Made by a program: the position numbers and the translations under genes. DNA of 64,000 bases, taken from positions 42,669 through 106,668 of the forward strand of contig NZ_JAPDDR010000016.1 of assembly GCF_025950095.1 (NCBI RefSeq), written 5' to 3'. The notes below the pieces were generated by a model that was not told where the DNA came from, searched no databases, and worked only from the letters and a program-made list of their open reading frames with translations. Origin of the DNA: Luteolibacter rhizosphaerae. Lineage in GTDB: Bacteria; Verrucomicrobiota; Verrucomicrobiia; Verrucomicrobiales; Akkermansiaceae. Shown here piece by piece: positions 32,219 to 40,679 of this stretch. Numbering within the stretch: the stretch's first letter is position 1; each line of letters starts with the position of its first letter.

Positions 32219-32467
32219 ATGGGCATGGATATCACCGGCTTTCTGATTATGGATGGGGATGGGGACCAAGTCCTCGCGGATGCTCAAGGACAGTATCTGG
32301 CTTTCGATTGCCCGGGATGCGGCCACCCCCTGCTCGCTACCACGCTGGAGAACCAAAGAGGGTCCGATGAGGATCACCCGGCGGAGTGTCCGGATTGTGG
32401 TGGGGCTTACTTCCTCGATCCCCGTCTTTCGGCGAAGAAGCTCTATATTCACTCGGTGGAAGAATAA
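32219..32467 (+). CDS. Small zinc-ribbon protein (82 aa)
   Basis: ATG 32219 (MGMDITGFLIMDGDGDQVLA). Two CPxC pairs, FDCPGCGHPLLATTL and AECPDCGGAYFLDPRL, form a zinc ribbon. The start lies in a longer open frame whose upstream part is the shadow of the previous gene. Function unknown. Confidence 0.6.
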   Translation: MGMDITGFLIMDGDGDQVLADAQGQYLAFDCPGCGHPLLATTLENQRGSDEDHPAECPDCGGAYFLDPRLSAKKLYIHSVEE

Positions 32468-32534
32468 GGGACGCGATGTTTGGATGCCTACCCCTTGACT
32501 CCGTAAAAAGCGCGGCGACCTAGGGGCTCTTACC

Positions 32535-32927
32535 ATGAGCACGCGCACCGCCATCTTCCCAACCAGCCCGCACGCCCTTTACAAGGAGCACGGCTATTCC
32601 CCCGCGATCCTCTCCGGCGATTTTCTCTTCGTCTCCGGCATGGTCGGAGCGCGTCAGGATGGCTCGCCGGAGCCGGATCTCGCGGCGCAGGTGCAGCTGG
32701 CCTTTGATAATCTGGAGGGCGTGCTCAAGGCCGCAGGCGCGGGCTTCGACGATGTGGTCGACCTCACCTTCTACATGATCGATCCGGATGCCAGCGTGGG
32801 TTACGTGCTGGAAGGCATGAAGAAGGCCTTCCCCGCCGAGCCGCTGCCGAACATCACGGCGGTCGGCGTGAACTGGCTCGCGGGATTCCAAGTGGAGATC
32901 AAGGTCACCGCGCGGGTGCCGAAGTGA
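32535..32927 (+). CDS. ridA: RidA family (YjgF/YER057c/UK114) protein
   Basis: 130 aa from ATG 32535. RidA marks: YSPAILSGDFLFVSGMVGAR, LAAQVQLAFDNLEGVLKAAG, FDDVVDLTFYMIDPDASVGY, LPNITAVGVNWLAGFQVEIK. The catalytic Arg of true RidA (in the 'R...V' strand near the C-terminus) is not clearly in place, since the end reads VTARVPK, so this may be a subgroup member with a different role. RidA removes reactive enamines formed by PLP enzymes. Stand-alone gene. Confidence 0.8.
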   Translation: MSTRTAIFPTSPHALYKEHGYSPAILSGDFLFVSGMVGARQDGSPEPDLAAQVQLAFDNLEGVLKAAGAGFDDVVDLTFYMIDPDASVGYVLEGMKKAFPAEPLPNITAVGVNWLAGFQVEIKVTARVPK

Positions 32928-32998
32928 GAGGATCTCCGCGCGGAAATTTGCGCCCTTCTTCGTGAAAGCTTCACGCGGCGTCTGGTAAGATCCGGCGC

Positions 32999-33775
32999 AT
33001 GGGGATGCGCTCGATGGATGATCTGTTCAGGATGGGTGTCAGAGGCATCATGCTGCTGGCGCTGATTCTGTCGTCGGCGGTGTGCGAGGCCCGGGCGGTC
33101 CGCAGCATGGGGATGAAGGAGCTGGTGGCGCAGTCTGCCTTGGTCTTCGTAGGGCAGGTCACATCCATTCGTCCCTCCGGCATCACCACCACGCTGACCT
33201 ATCCCACCTGGGGGAATACGGTCTTCGAATGGCTGGAGGTCGAGGTAAAGGTGATCGAGGAAGTGAAAGGCGTGAAGAAGGGCCAGGTCGTCCGCACGCT
33301 GATGCTCTCGATCCGGGGCGAGTCGTTCATCGTCATCAATCCTCCCGGGATGGTGAAGCCCGGGCTCGGGCAGCACCATTTACTCTGCCTGCTGCCGACG
33401 ACTCAGCCCGGCTTTCATGCATCCATCACCGCACCTTTCGATGACCGGGAGGGGATCTTCCTGCTCGACCGCAAGGAATGGACGGAGGGTGCCACCTACT
33501 TCGATGACAAGGGCAGGAAGGTGGCATTCAAGGATCAGAACGAGAAGAACGCGATGCTCTGGAATCTGGTGGATGGCCGCGGCAGGATCATGCCAGGTGG
33601 TGCCGCGGCGATGCGGAAGAATTATCAAGCCGAGATCGCGAGGAGACCGCCGGCGGAATCCGTGGTCCACCTGAAGTGGAAGAAGGTGGAAGGCAAGGGC
33701 GGCTGGCAGTGGAATGAACCTGCGGAGGAGAAGAAGGTCGAGACGAGGCGGCGGCCAAAAGCGAGCGGGAAATAG
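32999..33775 (+). CDS. Secreted protein of unknown function (258 aa)
   Basis: ATG 32999 with a signal peptide (GIMLLALILSSAVCEARA). The mature part has SALVFVGQVTSIRPSG, FEWLEVEVKVIEEVKGVKKG and HHLLCLLPTTQPGFHASITA, which is the layout of small OB/beta-barrel-like exported domains that begin by scoring 'signal loss' segments. It ends in a basic tail (KVETRRRPKASGK). Not assigned. Confidence 0.65.
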   Translation: MGMRSMDDLFRMGVRGIMLLALILSSAVCEARAVRSMGMKELVAQSALVFVGQVTSIRPSGITTTLTYPTWGNTVFEWLEVEVKVIEEVKGVKKGQVVRTLMLSIRGESFIVINPPGMVKPGLGQHHLLCLLPTTQPGFHASITAPFDDREGIFLLDRKEWTEGATYFDDKGRKVAFKDQNEKNAMLWNLVDGRGRIMPGGAAAMRKNYQAEIARRPPAESVVHLKWKKVEGKGGWQWNEPAEEKKVETRRRPKASGK

Positions 33776-33779
33776 TGGC

Positions 33780-34247
33780 ATGGTGGAAGGGCTCTTGGAG
33801 CGCCGGCGCATCTCGACTCTTGTCTCCCGGTCGTTTGGCGGCTTTCTTGGATACGTGCCTCTTGCCGCCCTCTCGTCCGAAGTAATCACAGCTCTCGGCG
33901 TCGTGCTCTTGCTGCTGGCCGCGATCCACATGGCCGCTTGGTGGAGATGTCCTGTTGAGAGGCGCGTTCACTACCTGAACCAATTCGGCTTCTTTCTCTT
34001 TCTTACTCTCTTCATCCCCATTTATCCGGGAGGTGGCCATGTCCGCAGAACACTGCTGTGGGAGGTCTACAACTTTCTCTTCATCCCCGGATTCTATCAG
34101 GACGACCACACCCGGCTTCATACTGTCGATTACTTGGTATTCGGGGCCATCGTCCTACATCATTTGGTCTGCGTGGCTTTGGCCAAAATGACTACGCGGT
34201 TCCTCTTCCGTAGGAAAAAGGTCTCGGATGGGAGTGATGGAGATTGA
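33780..34247 (+). CDS. Membrane protein (155 aa)
   Basis: ATG 33780; an earlier in-frame start at 33714 lies inside the previous gene. Three or four hydrophobic segments: about residues 37-55 (ITALGVVLLLLAAIHMAAWW), 70-86 and 117-137. Conserved-looking HxxH and FIPGFYQDDHTRLHTVDY may be a periplasmic loop. Not recognised. Confidence 0.65.
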   Translation: MVEGLLERRRISTLVSRSFGGFLGYVPLAALSSEVITALGVVLLLLAAIHMAAWWRCPVERRVHYLNQFGFFLFLTLFIPIYPGGGHVRRTLLWEVYNFLFIPGFYQDDHTRLHTVDYLVFGAIVLHHLVCVALAKMTTRFLFRRKKVSDGSDGD

Positions 34248-34394
34248 TCGAAGAAGCTCCCGGAGGCTCCAAGGGGGCGGACCTTCCGCCAAAGCAGCCA
34301 GCGCGTGCTTGTGCAGCCCGCCTCTTTCTGAATACTGGCGGGTGCTGGATACTCCTTGCCCTAGCCTGAAACCATCCCGGGAGGGATCGATGCC

Positions 34395-34601
34395 ATGAAT
34401 CCGATCGAGAAGAGAAAACTTCTGAAGTGGAACACCATCCTCTGGCTGCTGGCGATGATCGCGCCCGCGGCGCTCAGCCTGTCGCTCGCCGGGACGAAGT
34501 TCCCGTGGCCGATGATCCTGCCCTTCCTGCTGCTCGGCTGTTTGCTCGCCTCGAACAAGATGCTGCTCCGCGCGCTGGAAGCGGCAGATGGCGCGCCGTG
34601 A
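34395..34601 (+). CDS. Small membrane protein (68 aa)
   Basis: ATG 34395 (MNPIEKRKLLKWNTILWLLA). Two hydrophobic segments at about residues 13-33 and 37-53. Basic N-terminus inside. The gap 34248-34394 holds nothing recognisable. Confidence 0.55.
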   Translation: MNPIEKRKLLKWNTILWLLAMIAPAALSLSLAGTKFPWPMILPFLLLGCLLASNKMLLRALEAADGAP

Positions 34602-34650
34602 GACAGTGCGCGGGTTTGACTCTGCGGCAGGCTTTGCTTCCTTGCGAGGC

Positions 34651-35103
34651 ATGAGCGCCTACACGATCCGCCACCTGGGGCCCGATGATCTCCCCTTGAT
34701 GAGGGGGATGCTCGATCTCTTCGGTCGCGCCTTCGAGGAGCCCGTGACTTACGGAGACAAGCGGCCGGGCGATGCCTACCTGCGGAGCCTGTTAGGCGGG
34801 GATTCCTTCATTGGCATCGTGGCCGTGCAGGAGGGTGAGGTGGTCGGCGGGATCGGTGCCTACGAGCTGCGGAAATTCGAGCAGGAGCGGAGCGAGATCT
34901 ACATCTACGACCTGGCGGTGGCGGAGGAGCAGCGGCGCCAGGGCATCGCTACGGCGATGATCGAAGCGCTGAAGGGCATTGCGCGGGAGCGCGGGGCCTG
35001 GGTCATCTACGTGCAGGCGGACCTGCAGGATGATCCGGCAATCGCGCTCTACACGAAGCTGGGCGTGCGGGAGGATGTGCTGCACTTCGATATCGCACCA
35101 TGA
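34651..35103 (+). CDS. AAC(3)-I-type aminoglycoside 3-N-acetyltransferase homologue
   Basis: 150 aa from ATG 34651 (an in-frame ATG at 34588 overlaps the previous gene). It matches the AAC(3)-I group along its length: MRGMLDLFGRAFEEPVTYGD, AYELRKFEQERSEIYIYDLA, VAEEQRRQGIATAMIEALKG, WVIYVQADLQDDPAIALYTK, LGVREDVLHFDI. The Q-R-R-Q-G-I-A acetyl-CoA loop and the IYIYDLAV strand are intact, so it should be catalytically able. It acetylates the 3-amino group of 2-deoxystreptamine in known members; whether it confers resistance here is untested. The stop overlaps the next start (ATGA). Confidence 0.9.
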   Translation: MSAYTIRHLGPDDLPLMRGMLDLFGRAFEEPVTYGDKRPGDAYLRSLLGGDSFIGIVAVQEGEVVGGIGAYELRKFEQERSEIYIYDLAVAEEQRRQGIATAMIEALKGIARERGAWVIYVQADLQDDPAIALYTKLGVREDVLHFDIAP

Positions 35104-35828
35104 AGCGGATCTTCATCGCCGGGGCCAGCGGGGCCGTGGGTCGACGGCTCTGCCCCATGCTGGTGGCGGATGGTTACGAGGTGACCGGCATGACCCGTTC
35201 GCCGGACAAGGTGCCGATGCTGCACGAACTCGGCGTGCAGCCGGTGGTCGCGGATGCCTTCGATCAAGCCGCGCTGGATAAAGCGCTGCTGGATGTCCGG
35301 CCGGAGATCGTGATCCATCAGCTCACGGAGCTGCCGCGCGCGCTGGCCGCGGAGCAGATGACGGAGGCCCGTGTCCGCACCGCCCGCATCCGGGAGATCG
35401 GCACGCGGAATCTCATCGCTGCCAGCGTGGCGGCGGGTGCCAAGCGCCTGATCGCCCAGAGCATCGCCTTCGCCTATGCGCCGGGCGAGCCGCCCTATGA
35501 CGAGTGCGCGTCGCTGAATCTCGACGATACGGTATTTGCGGTCAGCGTTCGCGGTGTTGTCAGCCTGGAGCAGCAGGTGCTGGGCGCGCCGCTCACCGGC
35601 ATCGTCCTGCGCTACGGGAAATTTTATGGCCCCGGCACCGGCTTCGATCACCCTGCTGCGGGTGGGCCCGTGCATGTGGACGATGCCGCGCGTGCCGCCT
35701 GCCTCGCCATCGCGCGCGGCGAGCGTGGCATCTATAACATCGCGGAGGAGGACGGCATTATCTCCAGCCGGAAGGCGCGGGAAGAGCTCGGCTGGGTGCC
35801 GGGCTTCCGACTGCCGGGCAGCGCTTGA
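35100..35828 (+). CDS. NAD(P)-dependent epimerase/dehydratase-like (short extended-SDR) protein
   Basis: 242 aa from ATG 35100, overlapping the AAC(3) stop by ATGA. Rossmann GxxGxxG: RIFIAGASGAVGRRLCPMLV. Then DALFDQAALDKALLDVRPEI-type segment (actual DAFDQAALDKALLDVRPEIV), NLIAASVAAGAKRLIAQSIA and GIVLRYGKFYGPGTGFDHPA, VHVDDAARAACLAIARGERG. The YxxxK catalytic pair is not obvious; LRYGKFYGPG is the substrate-loop motif. Co-translation with the acetyltransferase suggests a common metabolic or resistance role. Confidence 0.85.
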   Translation: MKRIFIAGASGAVGRRLCPMLVADGYEVTGMTRSPDKVPMLHELGVQPVVADAFDQAALDKALLDVRPEIVIHQLTELPRALAAEQMTEARVRTARIREIGTRNLIAASVAAGAKRLIAQSIAFAYAPGEPPYDECASLNLDDTVFAVSVRGVVSLEQQVLGAPLTGIVLRYGKFYGPGTGFDHPAAGGPVHVDDAARAACLAIARGERGIYNIAEEDGIISSRKAREELGWVPGFRLPGSA

Positions 35829-35930
35829 TCCGTTCTTGCCGCAGGCCGGGGGAAATGGTGAGATAGCGAGCGAGGATCCATGGAGCTTGTCCCGCCTCCA
35901 TCCCTCGTTCTCACCCCTCGTAGACACACC

Positions 35931-36086
35931 ATGATCCGTCCAGTCGCCACTCACTGGGCAAGGCGCGGTAGGGATGCCGCCTTGTTTCTGTTCCTCGCCA
36001 CGCTCGCGCTGCTGGCCTTCGCCTTCTACACCGGAGAGCCGGGCTTCTTCCTGAAGTGGTTCTTCGGCCTGCAGGCGGACACCTGA
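35931..36086 (+). CDS. Single-span membrane peptide (51 aa)
   Basis: ATG 35931 (MIRPVATHWARRGRDAALFL). A positively charged N-terminus, one hydrophobic segment (LFLFLATLALLAFAFYTG) and a short aromatic C-terminus (FFLKWFFGLQADT). Very small, so confidence is moderate. Confidence 0.5.
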   Translation: MIRPVATHWARRGRDAALFLFLATLALLAFAFYTGEPGFFLKWFFGLQADT

Positions 36087-36162
36087 CCTGGCCGGGAGCG
36101 CTTGCCTGCGGCTCCTGCTTCTGTTGCTCTCTTCGGATGAAGAGAGAGGGGACCATGCGGCC

Positions 36163-36819
36163 ATGATGGAAGGGCTGAGGAATGCCATGAATCTGCTCTG
36201 GCTCATCGTGCTTCTTGGTGCGCTGGTCGGGGTGATTCCTTTCCTCTTCGCGCTGGTCCGGACGATCCGCGGGAAGCAATGGCCGCGCTTACGGAAGCTG
36301 GTCCTGATCCCGCTGCTGGGATTCGGTCTCTTCCTCGGTGCGAATGCTGCGGTCCGCCACTTCAGCTACCGCGAGTATCTGGCCAATCTCTTCGATACGA
36401 AGGTGGCTCTGGGGAAACCGGTGTTCGCCTACGATTCGGAGCGCTCCTTCAATGGCGATGGCTACTCGATCACGGTCTACGAACTGCCGGACCCGATCCG
36501 GCAGCGCTTCTCAAGCGCCGATGAAAGGCTGCTGAGCGAGTTTCCCAAGCGACCGGGTTACCGCAAGCATTGGCAGTCCGAGTCGTGGCGGCGCACGCCT
36601 TTCGAGGCGCGGTTTGCTCGTGAGGTCGATATGGCCCTGAACGATCTCCGCGGCGGAGATCTCAAGACGCGGTTCGCGGAAGTCCGCGAGACGCTTTCGA
36701 AGGAAGGGGCCTACTACGCCTTCTTCTACAAGAAGCCGGGCGACTACGTTGCCAATGTGGATTTCTACATCGTCGATCTTCCGGGCAATCGATTGTATAT
36801 CATCAATCACAATACTTGA
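36163..36819 (+). CDS. Membrane-anchored protein (218 aa)
   Basis: ATG 36163; earlier in-frame starts exist (36124). Two hydrophobic segments at about residues 8-33 and 46-63, then a soluble domain of 150 residues with SERSFNGDGYSITVYELPDP, EFPKRPGYRKHWQSESWRRT and FFYKKPGDYVANVDFYIVDL. Likely extracytoplasmic. It overlaps the next gene's possible TTG start. Confidence 0.65.
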   Translation: MMEGLRNAMNLLWLIVLLGALVGVIPFLFALVRTIRGKQWPRLRKLVLIPLLGFGLFLGANAAVRHFSYREYLANLFDTKVALGKPVFAYDSERSFNGDGYSITVYELPDPIRQRFSSADERLLSEFPKRPGYRKHWQSESWRRTPFEARFAREVDMALNDLRGGDLKTRFAEVRETLSKEGAYYAFFYKKPGDYVANVDFYIVDLPGNRLYIINHNT

Positions 36820-36824
36820 GGCCC

Positions 36825-37499
36825 ATGAGGCGCTGGATTCTGCTCACCCTGCTTTCGCTCTCCATGCTGGCCTCGGGGTTCGTGCTGAGTGGCTATCTAC
36901 ATTGGACGCGGGATGTCGCGCGTCGTGATGAAGATGAAGCGCGGCACGCTGAGGAAGTCGCGGGCCTTCGCCAGCGGATTTTCGGCGACAACTACTTCCA
37001 TCACGAAGGCCTCTCCCCGGAGATGGATTCGCGCCTCGCGGCATTTGACCCGGCGAAGGATGGATCACGGCTCAGCCTGTCATACGCGGGAGGCATGAGC
37101 GGCCGGGAGTTGCATCTCGTTCTCTCCGGAGATGGAAGTCTGGAATCCGAAGAGAATGGTGAAAGTGAACGCTTGGCCACGATCCCCGCCGGGCAGTGCA
37201 GGAGCGTCTTTCTGCAAGTGCTTCGTAGCGGCTTTCTCAACTACTCCGAGGGCACGGTTGAGCTGAAAAGGGAACTTCTGTGGCCGGGATCCCGGCGCAG
37301 TGTCACGGACAACCCGGATACCGTGATTCGCATCACGGCGCCGATGCTTGAGATCGATAAAACGGTGTCGATCTACACACCGCAGGTGGAACTGGACAAC
37401 TATCCGGACATCATCGAGTACCAGATCTTCACCCGGATCGAGAAGGACATGCTCGCCTTGGTTCCGGAGGGCAAGTCACCTTGGAAGGAGTCGAGGTGA
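36825..37499 (+). CDS. Exported or anchored protein (224 aa)
   Basis: ATG 36825 (MRRWILLTLLSLSMLASGFV). The hydrophobic N-terminus is a signal anchor. It is followed by RRDEDEARHAEEVAGLRQRI and a beta-rich domain (SRLSLSYAGGMSGRELHLVL, QCRSVFLQVLRSGFLNYSEG, VIRITAPMLEIDKTVSIYTP). Pairs with the preceding gene, separated by five bases, so probably one operon. Confidence 0.65.
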   Translation: MRRWILLTLLSLSMLASGFVLSGYLHWTRDVARRDEDEARHAEEVAGLRQRIFGDNYFHHEGLSPEMDSRLAAFDPAKDGSRLSLSYAGGMSGRELHLVLSGDGSLESEENGESERLATIPAGQCRSVFLQVLRSGFLNYSEGTVELKRELLWPGSRRSVTDNPDTVIRITAPMLEIDKTVSIYTPQVELDNYPDIIEYQIFTRIEKDMLALVPEGKSPWKESR

Positions 37500-37537
37500 G
37501 CTTGCCATCCTAGACCGCTTATCTTCATCCTCCCCTC

Positions 37538-37954
37538 ATGTCCACCGCTGCCCCTCCTGCCACCGAGCCGCTCTACCGCTGCATGACGAAGGGCGTGAAG
37601 GGCGCGGCGGAGTCCTTCGAATACGGCATGAGCTGGGTCACCTCACGCCGCGCGAGGCTCAAGGTCTTCCCGGACCGGCTGGAGTGCGGCGATTGGGCGA
37701 TCCCCTACGCGGCGATCACCGATGGTGTGCTCTTCGAGACGCGGCAGATGTTCATTCCCTGCTACATCCTGAAGGTGCGCACCGCCACGGAGTGCTATCA
37801 ATTCGGCCTGAACGGGAATAAATTCTGGCGCAGCGAATTGCCCTTTCCCGTCACGCGGCAGAAGGGGCGGCTGAAGTATTCGGCAGTGAGCATCGCGATG
37901 CGGGTGGTGCTGCTGATTTGTCTGGCTTGGTACTGGTGGTCGAGCACCCGTTGA
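37538..37954 (+). CDS. PH/GRAM-like protein with C-terminal anchor (138 aa)
   Basis: ATG 37538. Core: EYGMSWVTSRRARLKVFPDR, LECGDWAIPYAAITDGVLFE, FIPCYILKVRTATECYQFGL, NGNKFWRSELPFPVTRQ, a beta-sandwich that looks like PH or GRAM-type membrane-binding domains. A hydrophobic C-terminal helix (AMRVVLLICLAWYWW) anchors it. Family by appearance only. Confidence 0.6.
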   Translation: MSTAAPPATEPLYRCMTKGVKGAAESFEYGMSWVTSRRARLKVFPDRLECGDWAIPYAAITDGVLFETRQMFIPCYILKVRTATECYQFGLNGNKFWRSELPFPVTRQKGRLKYSAVSIAMRVVLLICLAWYWWSSTR

Positions 37955-37955
37955 G

Positions 37956-38486
37956 ATGGCGATGCAAGATCCCATGGAAGACCCGCCACCCGGCACATGG
38001 CAGCGTCCGCAGTCGCGGTCGCGCAGGACCTTCGGTTGCTTCATGACGGTGCTCGGAGTCGTGGTGCTGCTCTTCCTGCTGCTGCTGTGGTCGATGCCGG
38101 ATTGCAGTGCCTCCTCCAAGCAAGCGAAGGTGGCGCGCGCTCTTTCGCCGGAGCAGTTTCAGGAGCTCCACCGCGTGATGACCGAGTTGAGAGCCTCGAT
38201 CCCCGAAGAGGACCGCGACTATCAGAACGACCTCTGGGGCGATCGGATCCCTCCGTCCTTGCGATGGCTCAAACCCGCGGTGGTGAGGGTGGGCGGTGAT
38301 CATCAGGTCATCCGTCTGGAAGGCTGCATGGATCACTTCCTGGACTTGCGATTCTATCGACTGGGGGAAAAGCCGGGAGTGGTGGAGAGGGATCTCAGCC
38401 CGCGGATCGTTCTCGTATCGGGTGAATTCGATCGGCAGGAGGAAGTGCTGTGGCGCGCTGAGAAGCCTGTCGCCGAGCCGAAGTGA
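37956..38486 (+). CDS. Single-span membrane protein (176 aa)
   Basis: ATG 37956, one bp after the previous stop. N-terminal Pro/Arg-rich stretch, one hydrophobic segment (CFMTVLGVVVLLFLLLLWSM, about residues 28-47), then a soluble domain with FQELHRVMTELRASIPEEDR and DHFLDLRFYRLGEKPGVVER. Likely translated with the PH-like gene. Confidence 0.6.
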   Translation: MAMQDPMEDPPPGTWQRPQSRSRRTFGCFMTVLGVVVLLFLLLLWSMPDCSASSKQAKVARALSPEQFQELHRVMTELRASIPEEDRDYQNDLWGDRIPPSLRWLKPAVVRVGGDHQVIRLEGCMDHFLDLRFYRLGEKPGVVERDLSPRIVLVSGEFDRQEEVLWRAEKPVAEPK

Positions 38487-38489
38487 AGC

Positions 38490-38777
38490 TTGGCAAGGCT
38501 TGCCCCGCCCGGTCTCATTTCCGAAGTGATCGCCGAGATCCCGCAACCCTTGCCCGAGTTCCACTGCCCGCTCTGCGGTGGGCCGAACGACTGCGCCGCG
38601 GCGGCGAACTGCAGCTTCACCGCGCCCTGCTGGTGTCGGGAAGTGACCTTTGCCGCGGAGCTGCTAGCCCGCGTGCCGGAGCCGATGAAGGGCCGGGCTT
38701 GCATCTGCCGGGCCTGTGCGGAAGCAGCGGCGGCGGGGCAGGGTAGCCTGACGGATTCTTCACCGCCCATGTCGTGA
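38490..38777 (+). CDS. Cysteine-rich CWC-type protein (95 aa)
   Basis: TTG 38490. It has the Cys-rich CWC signature: FHCPLCGGPNDCAAAANCSF, TAPCWCREVTFAAELLARVP, KGRACICRACAEAAA, with eight to nine cysteines. The family is of unknown function and probably metal-binding. An in-frame ATG is absent, so the start is uncertain. Confidence 0.75.
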   Translation: MARLAPPGLISEVIAEIPQPLPEFHCPLCGGPNDCAAAANCSFTAPCWCREVTFAAELLARVPEPMKGRACICRACAEAAAAGQGSLTDSSPPMS

Positions 38778-38842
38778 CTTTGTATCGACCGCTTGCGGCG
38801 GGCGGCTCAGTGGTATTTATTCTCACATCGTAGCCCTATCTC

Positions 38843-39547
38843 ATGAAAATCTCGATTGCACGGATCGCCCTTCTTTCCGGGATGCTGATCCTCCCCGGAG
38901 CCGCCAAGGAGCGCACTTTTACCAGCGCGGATGGCAAGGAACTGACGGCTGAGATCGTCTCCGCCACGGAGAAGGATGTGACGGTCAAGAAGTCCTCCGA
39001 CGGCAAGGAATACAAGCTGCCGCTGGAGCGCCTCTCGAAGGCTGACCGGGACTTCGTGGCCGCGTGGCTGGAGAAGGCGAAGATCAACATGCGGGCGGAG
39101 AAGGACATCGAGGTGGAGTTGGAAGACGGCACCAAGCGGACGATGAAGATCCCCGCGGGCGAGTATCTCTCCTGGGACGGGACCCTGACCCTCTACGCCG
39201 GCGAGACGGTTCACCTGGAATTCGCGAAGGATGGCGACAAGTGGGGTGACGCCGAGGTGGTGGCGGAGGTGAAGCACCCGGAGCGGACCATCACCTTCTC
39301 GCTCACCCGCACGCCGCAGATCACAAGCCTGAACCGCAAGACGGCGATGCAGGAGACCGTGGCGGTGGATTGCGGTAGCCGCGAGATCGGCTCCGAGGAC
39401 TTCGCCCGGAACAACCTGATCCCCACGGAGAAGGGGAAGGAGGCCACCGATAGCTGGGGCGGCGCCGTGTGGAACGTGCGCCTGACGAATATCGATGTGA
39501 GCACCCGCCCCGCGCTCGAGGTCTACGAGGAGCGGCTGGCCAAGTGA
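38843..39547 (+). CDS. Secreted SHD1-like protein (234 aa)
   Basis: ATG 38843 with a short signal peptide (ISIARIALLSGMLILPGAAK). Residues 22-75 are an SHD1-type domain (RTFTSADGKELTAEIVSATE, KDVTVKKSSDGKEYKLPLER, LSKADRDFVAAWLEK), common in Planctomycetes and Verrucomicrobia. The rest is beta-rich. It was preceded by a 65-bp gap and ends one base before the LOG-like start. Confidence 0.75.
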   Translation: MKISIARIALLSGMLILPGAAKERTFTSADGKELTAEIVSATEKDVTVKKSSDGKEYKLPLERLSKADRDFVAAWLEKAKINMRAEKDIEVELEDGTKRTMKIPAGEYLSWDGTLTLYAGETVHLEFAKDGDKWGDAEVVAEVKHPERTITFSLTRTPQITSLNRKTAMQETVAVDCGSREIGSEDFARNNLIPTEKGKEATDSWGGAVWNVRLTNIDVSTRPALEVYEERLAK

Positions 39548-40140
39548 TGGGCAGCATGCGCAGCGTCTGTGTCTTCTGCGGCTCGAATCCCGGGCGCGAT
39601 CCGCTCTATCGGGAGGCCGCGCAGTCGCTCGGGCGCTATCTGGCAGGGCAGGGGATCGGTCTCGTTTATGGCGGCGGCCGCGTGGGTCTGATGGGTGCGG
39701 TGGCGGATGCGGTGCTGGCAGCCGGTGGCCGTGTCACCGGCGTCATCCCGCGCGCGCTGGCGGAGAAGGAGATCGAGCACACCGGGCTGAGCGAGCTGCA
39801 CGTGGTGGACTCCATGCACGAGCGCAAGCTGATGATGGCGGATGCCGCCGATGGCTTCATCGCCCTGCCCGGAGGGGTCGGCACGCTGGAAGAGATCTTC
39901 GAGGTGATCACCTGGACGCAACTCGGCATCCATGTGAAGCCTTGCGGCTTCCTCAATGTCGGCGGCTTCTTCGATCCGCTGCTGGGCTTCCTGCGGCACA
40001 TGGCCGCGGAGCAATTCCTGCACGGGAAGCACCTCGAGATGATCGCCAGCGAAAGCGATGCCGGTGCCTTGATCGCGCGCATGGCCGCCTTCACCCCGCC
40101 GCAGGTGGAGAAGTGGGTGGACCGGCAGGTGAGGCCCTGA
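39547..40140 (+). CDS. LOG family protein (cytokinin riboside 5'-monophosphate phosphoribohydrolase-like)
   Basis: 197 aa from ATG 39547 (TGATG overlap with the previous stop). Hallmarks: VCVFCGSNPGRDPLYREAAQ, LVYGGGRVGLMGAVADAVLA, DGFIALPGGVGTLEEIFEVI with PGGxGTxxE, and TWTQLGIHVKPCGFLN. LOG enzymes cleave nucleoside monophosphates to base and ribose phosphate. Bacterial members may act on purine nucleotides. Confidence 0.9.
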   Translation: MGSMRSVCVFCGSNPGRDPLYREAAQSLGRYLAGQGIGLVYGGGRVGLMGAVADAVLAAGGRVTGVIPRALAEKEIEHTGLSELHVVDSMHERKLMMADAADGFIALPGGVGTLEEIFEVITWTQLGIHVKPCGFLNVGGFFDPLLGFLRHMAAEQFLHGKHLEMIASESDAGALIARMAAFTPPQVEKWVDRQVRP

Positions 40141-40157
40141 ATCATGGAAACCCGGGA

Positions 40158-40679
40158 ATGAAATGCCTGACCGATAGCGAAGTTTCCGTCTGGCTGCAGC
40201 CACGCGGGATCGCGGAGGACCCCTATGCCAGAGGAGTAGCGCCGGAGCACTACCTCCAGTTCCTTGTGCCCCTGAAGTATTCCCGGATCGAGAGCTTTAT
40301 CGGTTGCTACTGCCGACAGTTAATCCCTGAGAGCGAGTTGCTGATCCAAGTGACGGATTGGGCTCACTACACGCCGGAGCAGATGTTGATCGTGGACGGG
40401 ATCCGCGCGCTTCATAGAGAGCAGCGATGCTTGATTGATGCGCCGGGCCATTGGATCGCACCGGACGAAATGCCGGTCGCCCTGGCGCTCTTCACCCACT
40501 GCACTGCCGCCGCCTGGAGCGCCTATCTTTACAGTCCGCAGGATCGGACCACGCTTCACATTTGGGAGGGAGAGCTCTTCGATTTCTGGTCGGACAGCGC
40601 CGAGAAGCACGCCGCGATGCGGGCCTTGCTTCGCGAGTTCAAACTTGAGGAAACATCGTCGACGAAACCCGAATCGTGA
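40158..40679 (+). CDS. Hypothetical protein (173 aa)
   Basis: ATG 40158 (MKCLTDSEVSVWLQPRGIAE). Soluble alpha/beta protein: HYLQFLVPLKYSRIESFIGC, YCRQLIPESELLIQVTDWAH, YTPEQMLIVDGIRALHREQR, FDFWSDSAEKHAAMRALLRE. It recalls small immunity-type proteins, but no family is assigned. It ends overlapping the GTG of the next gene. Confidence 0.6.
   Translation: MKCLTDSEVSVWLQPRGIAEDPYARGVAPEHYLQFLVPLKYSRIESFIGCYCRQLIPESELLIQVTDWAHYTPEQMLIVDGIRALHREQRCLIDAPGHWIAPDEMPVALALFTHCTAAAWSAYLYSPQDRTTLHIWEGELFDFWSDSAEKHAAMRALLREFKLEETSSTKPES

Noticed and set aside
32535..32927. RidA catalytic assignment
   Set aside because: The family is clear, but the critical Arg was not placed with certainty, so no activity is claimed.
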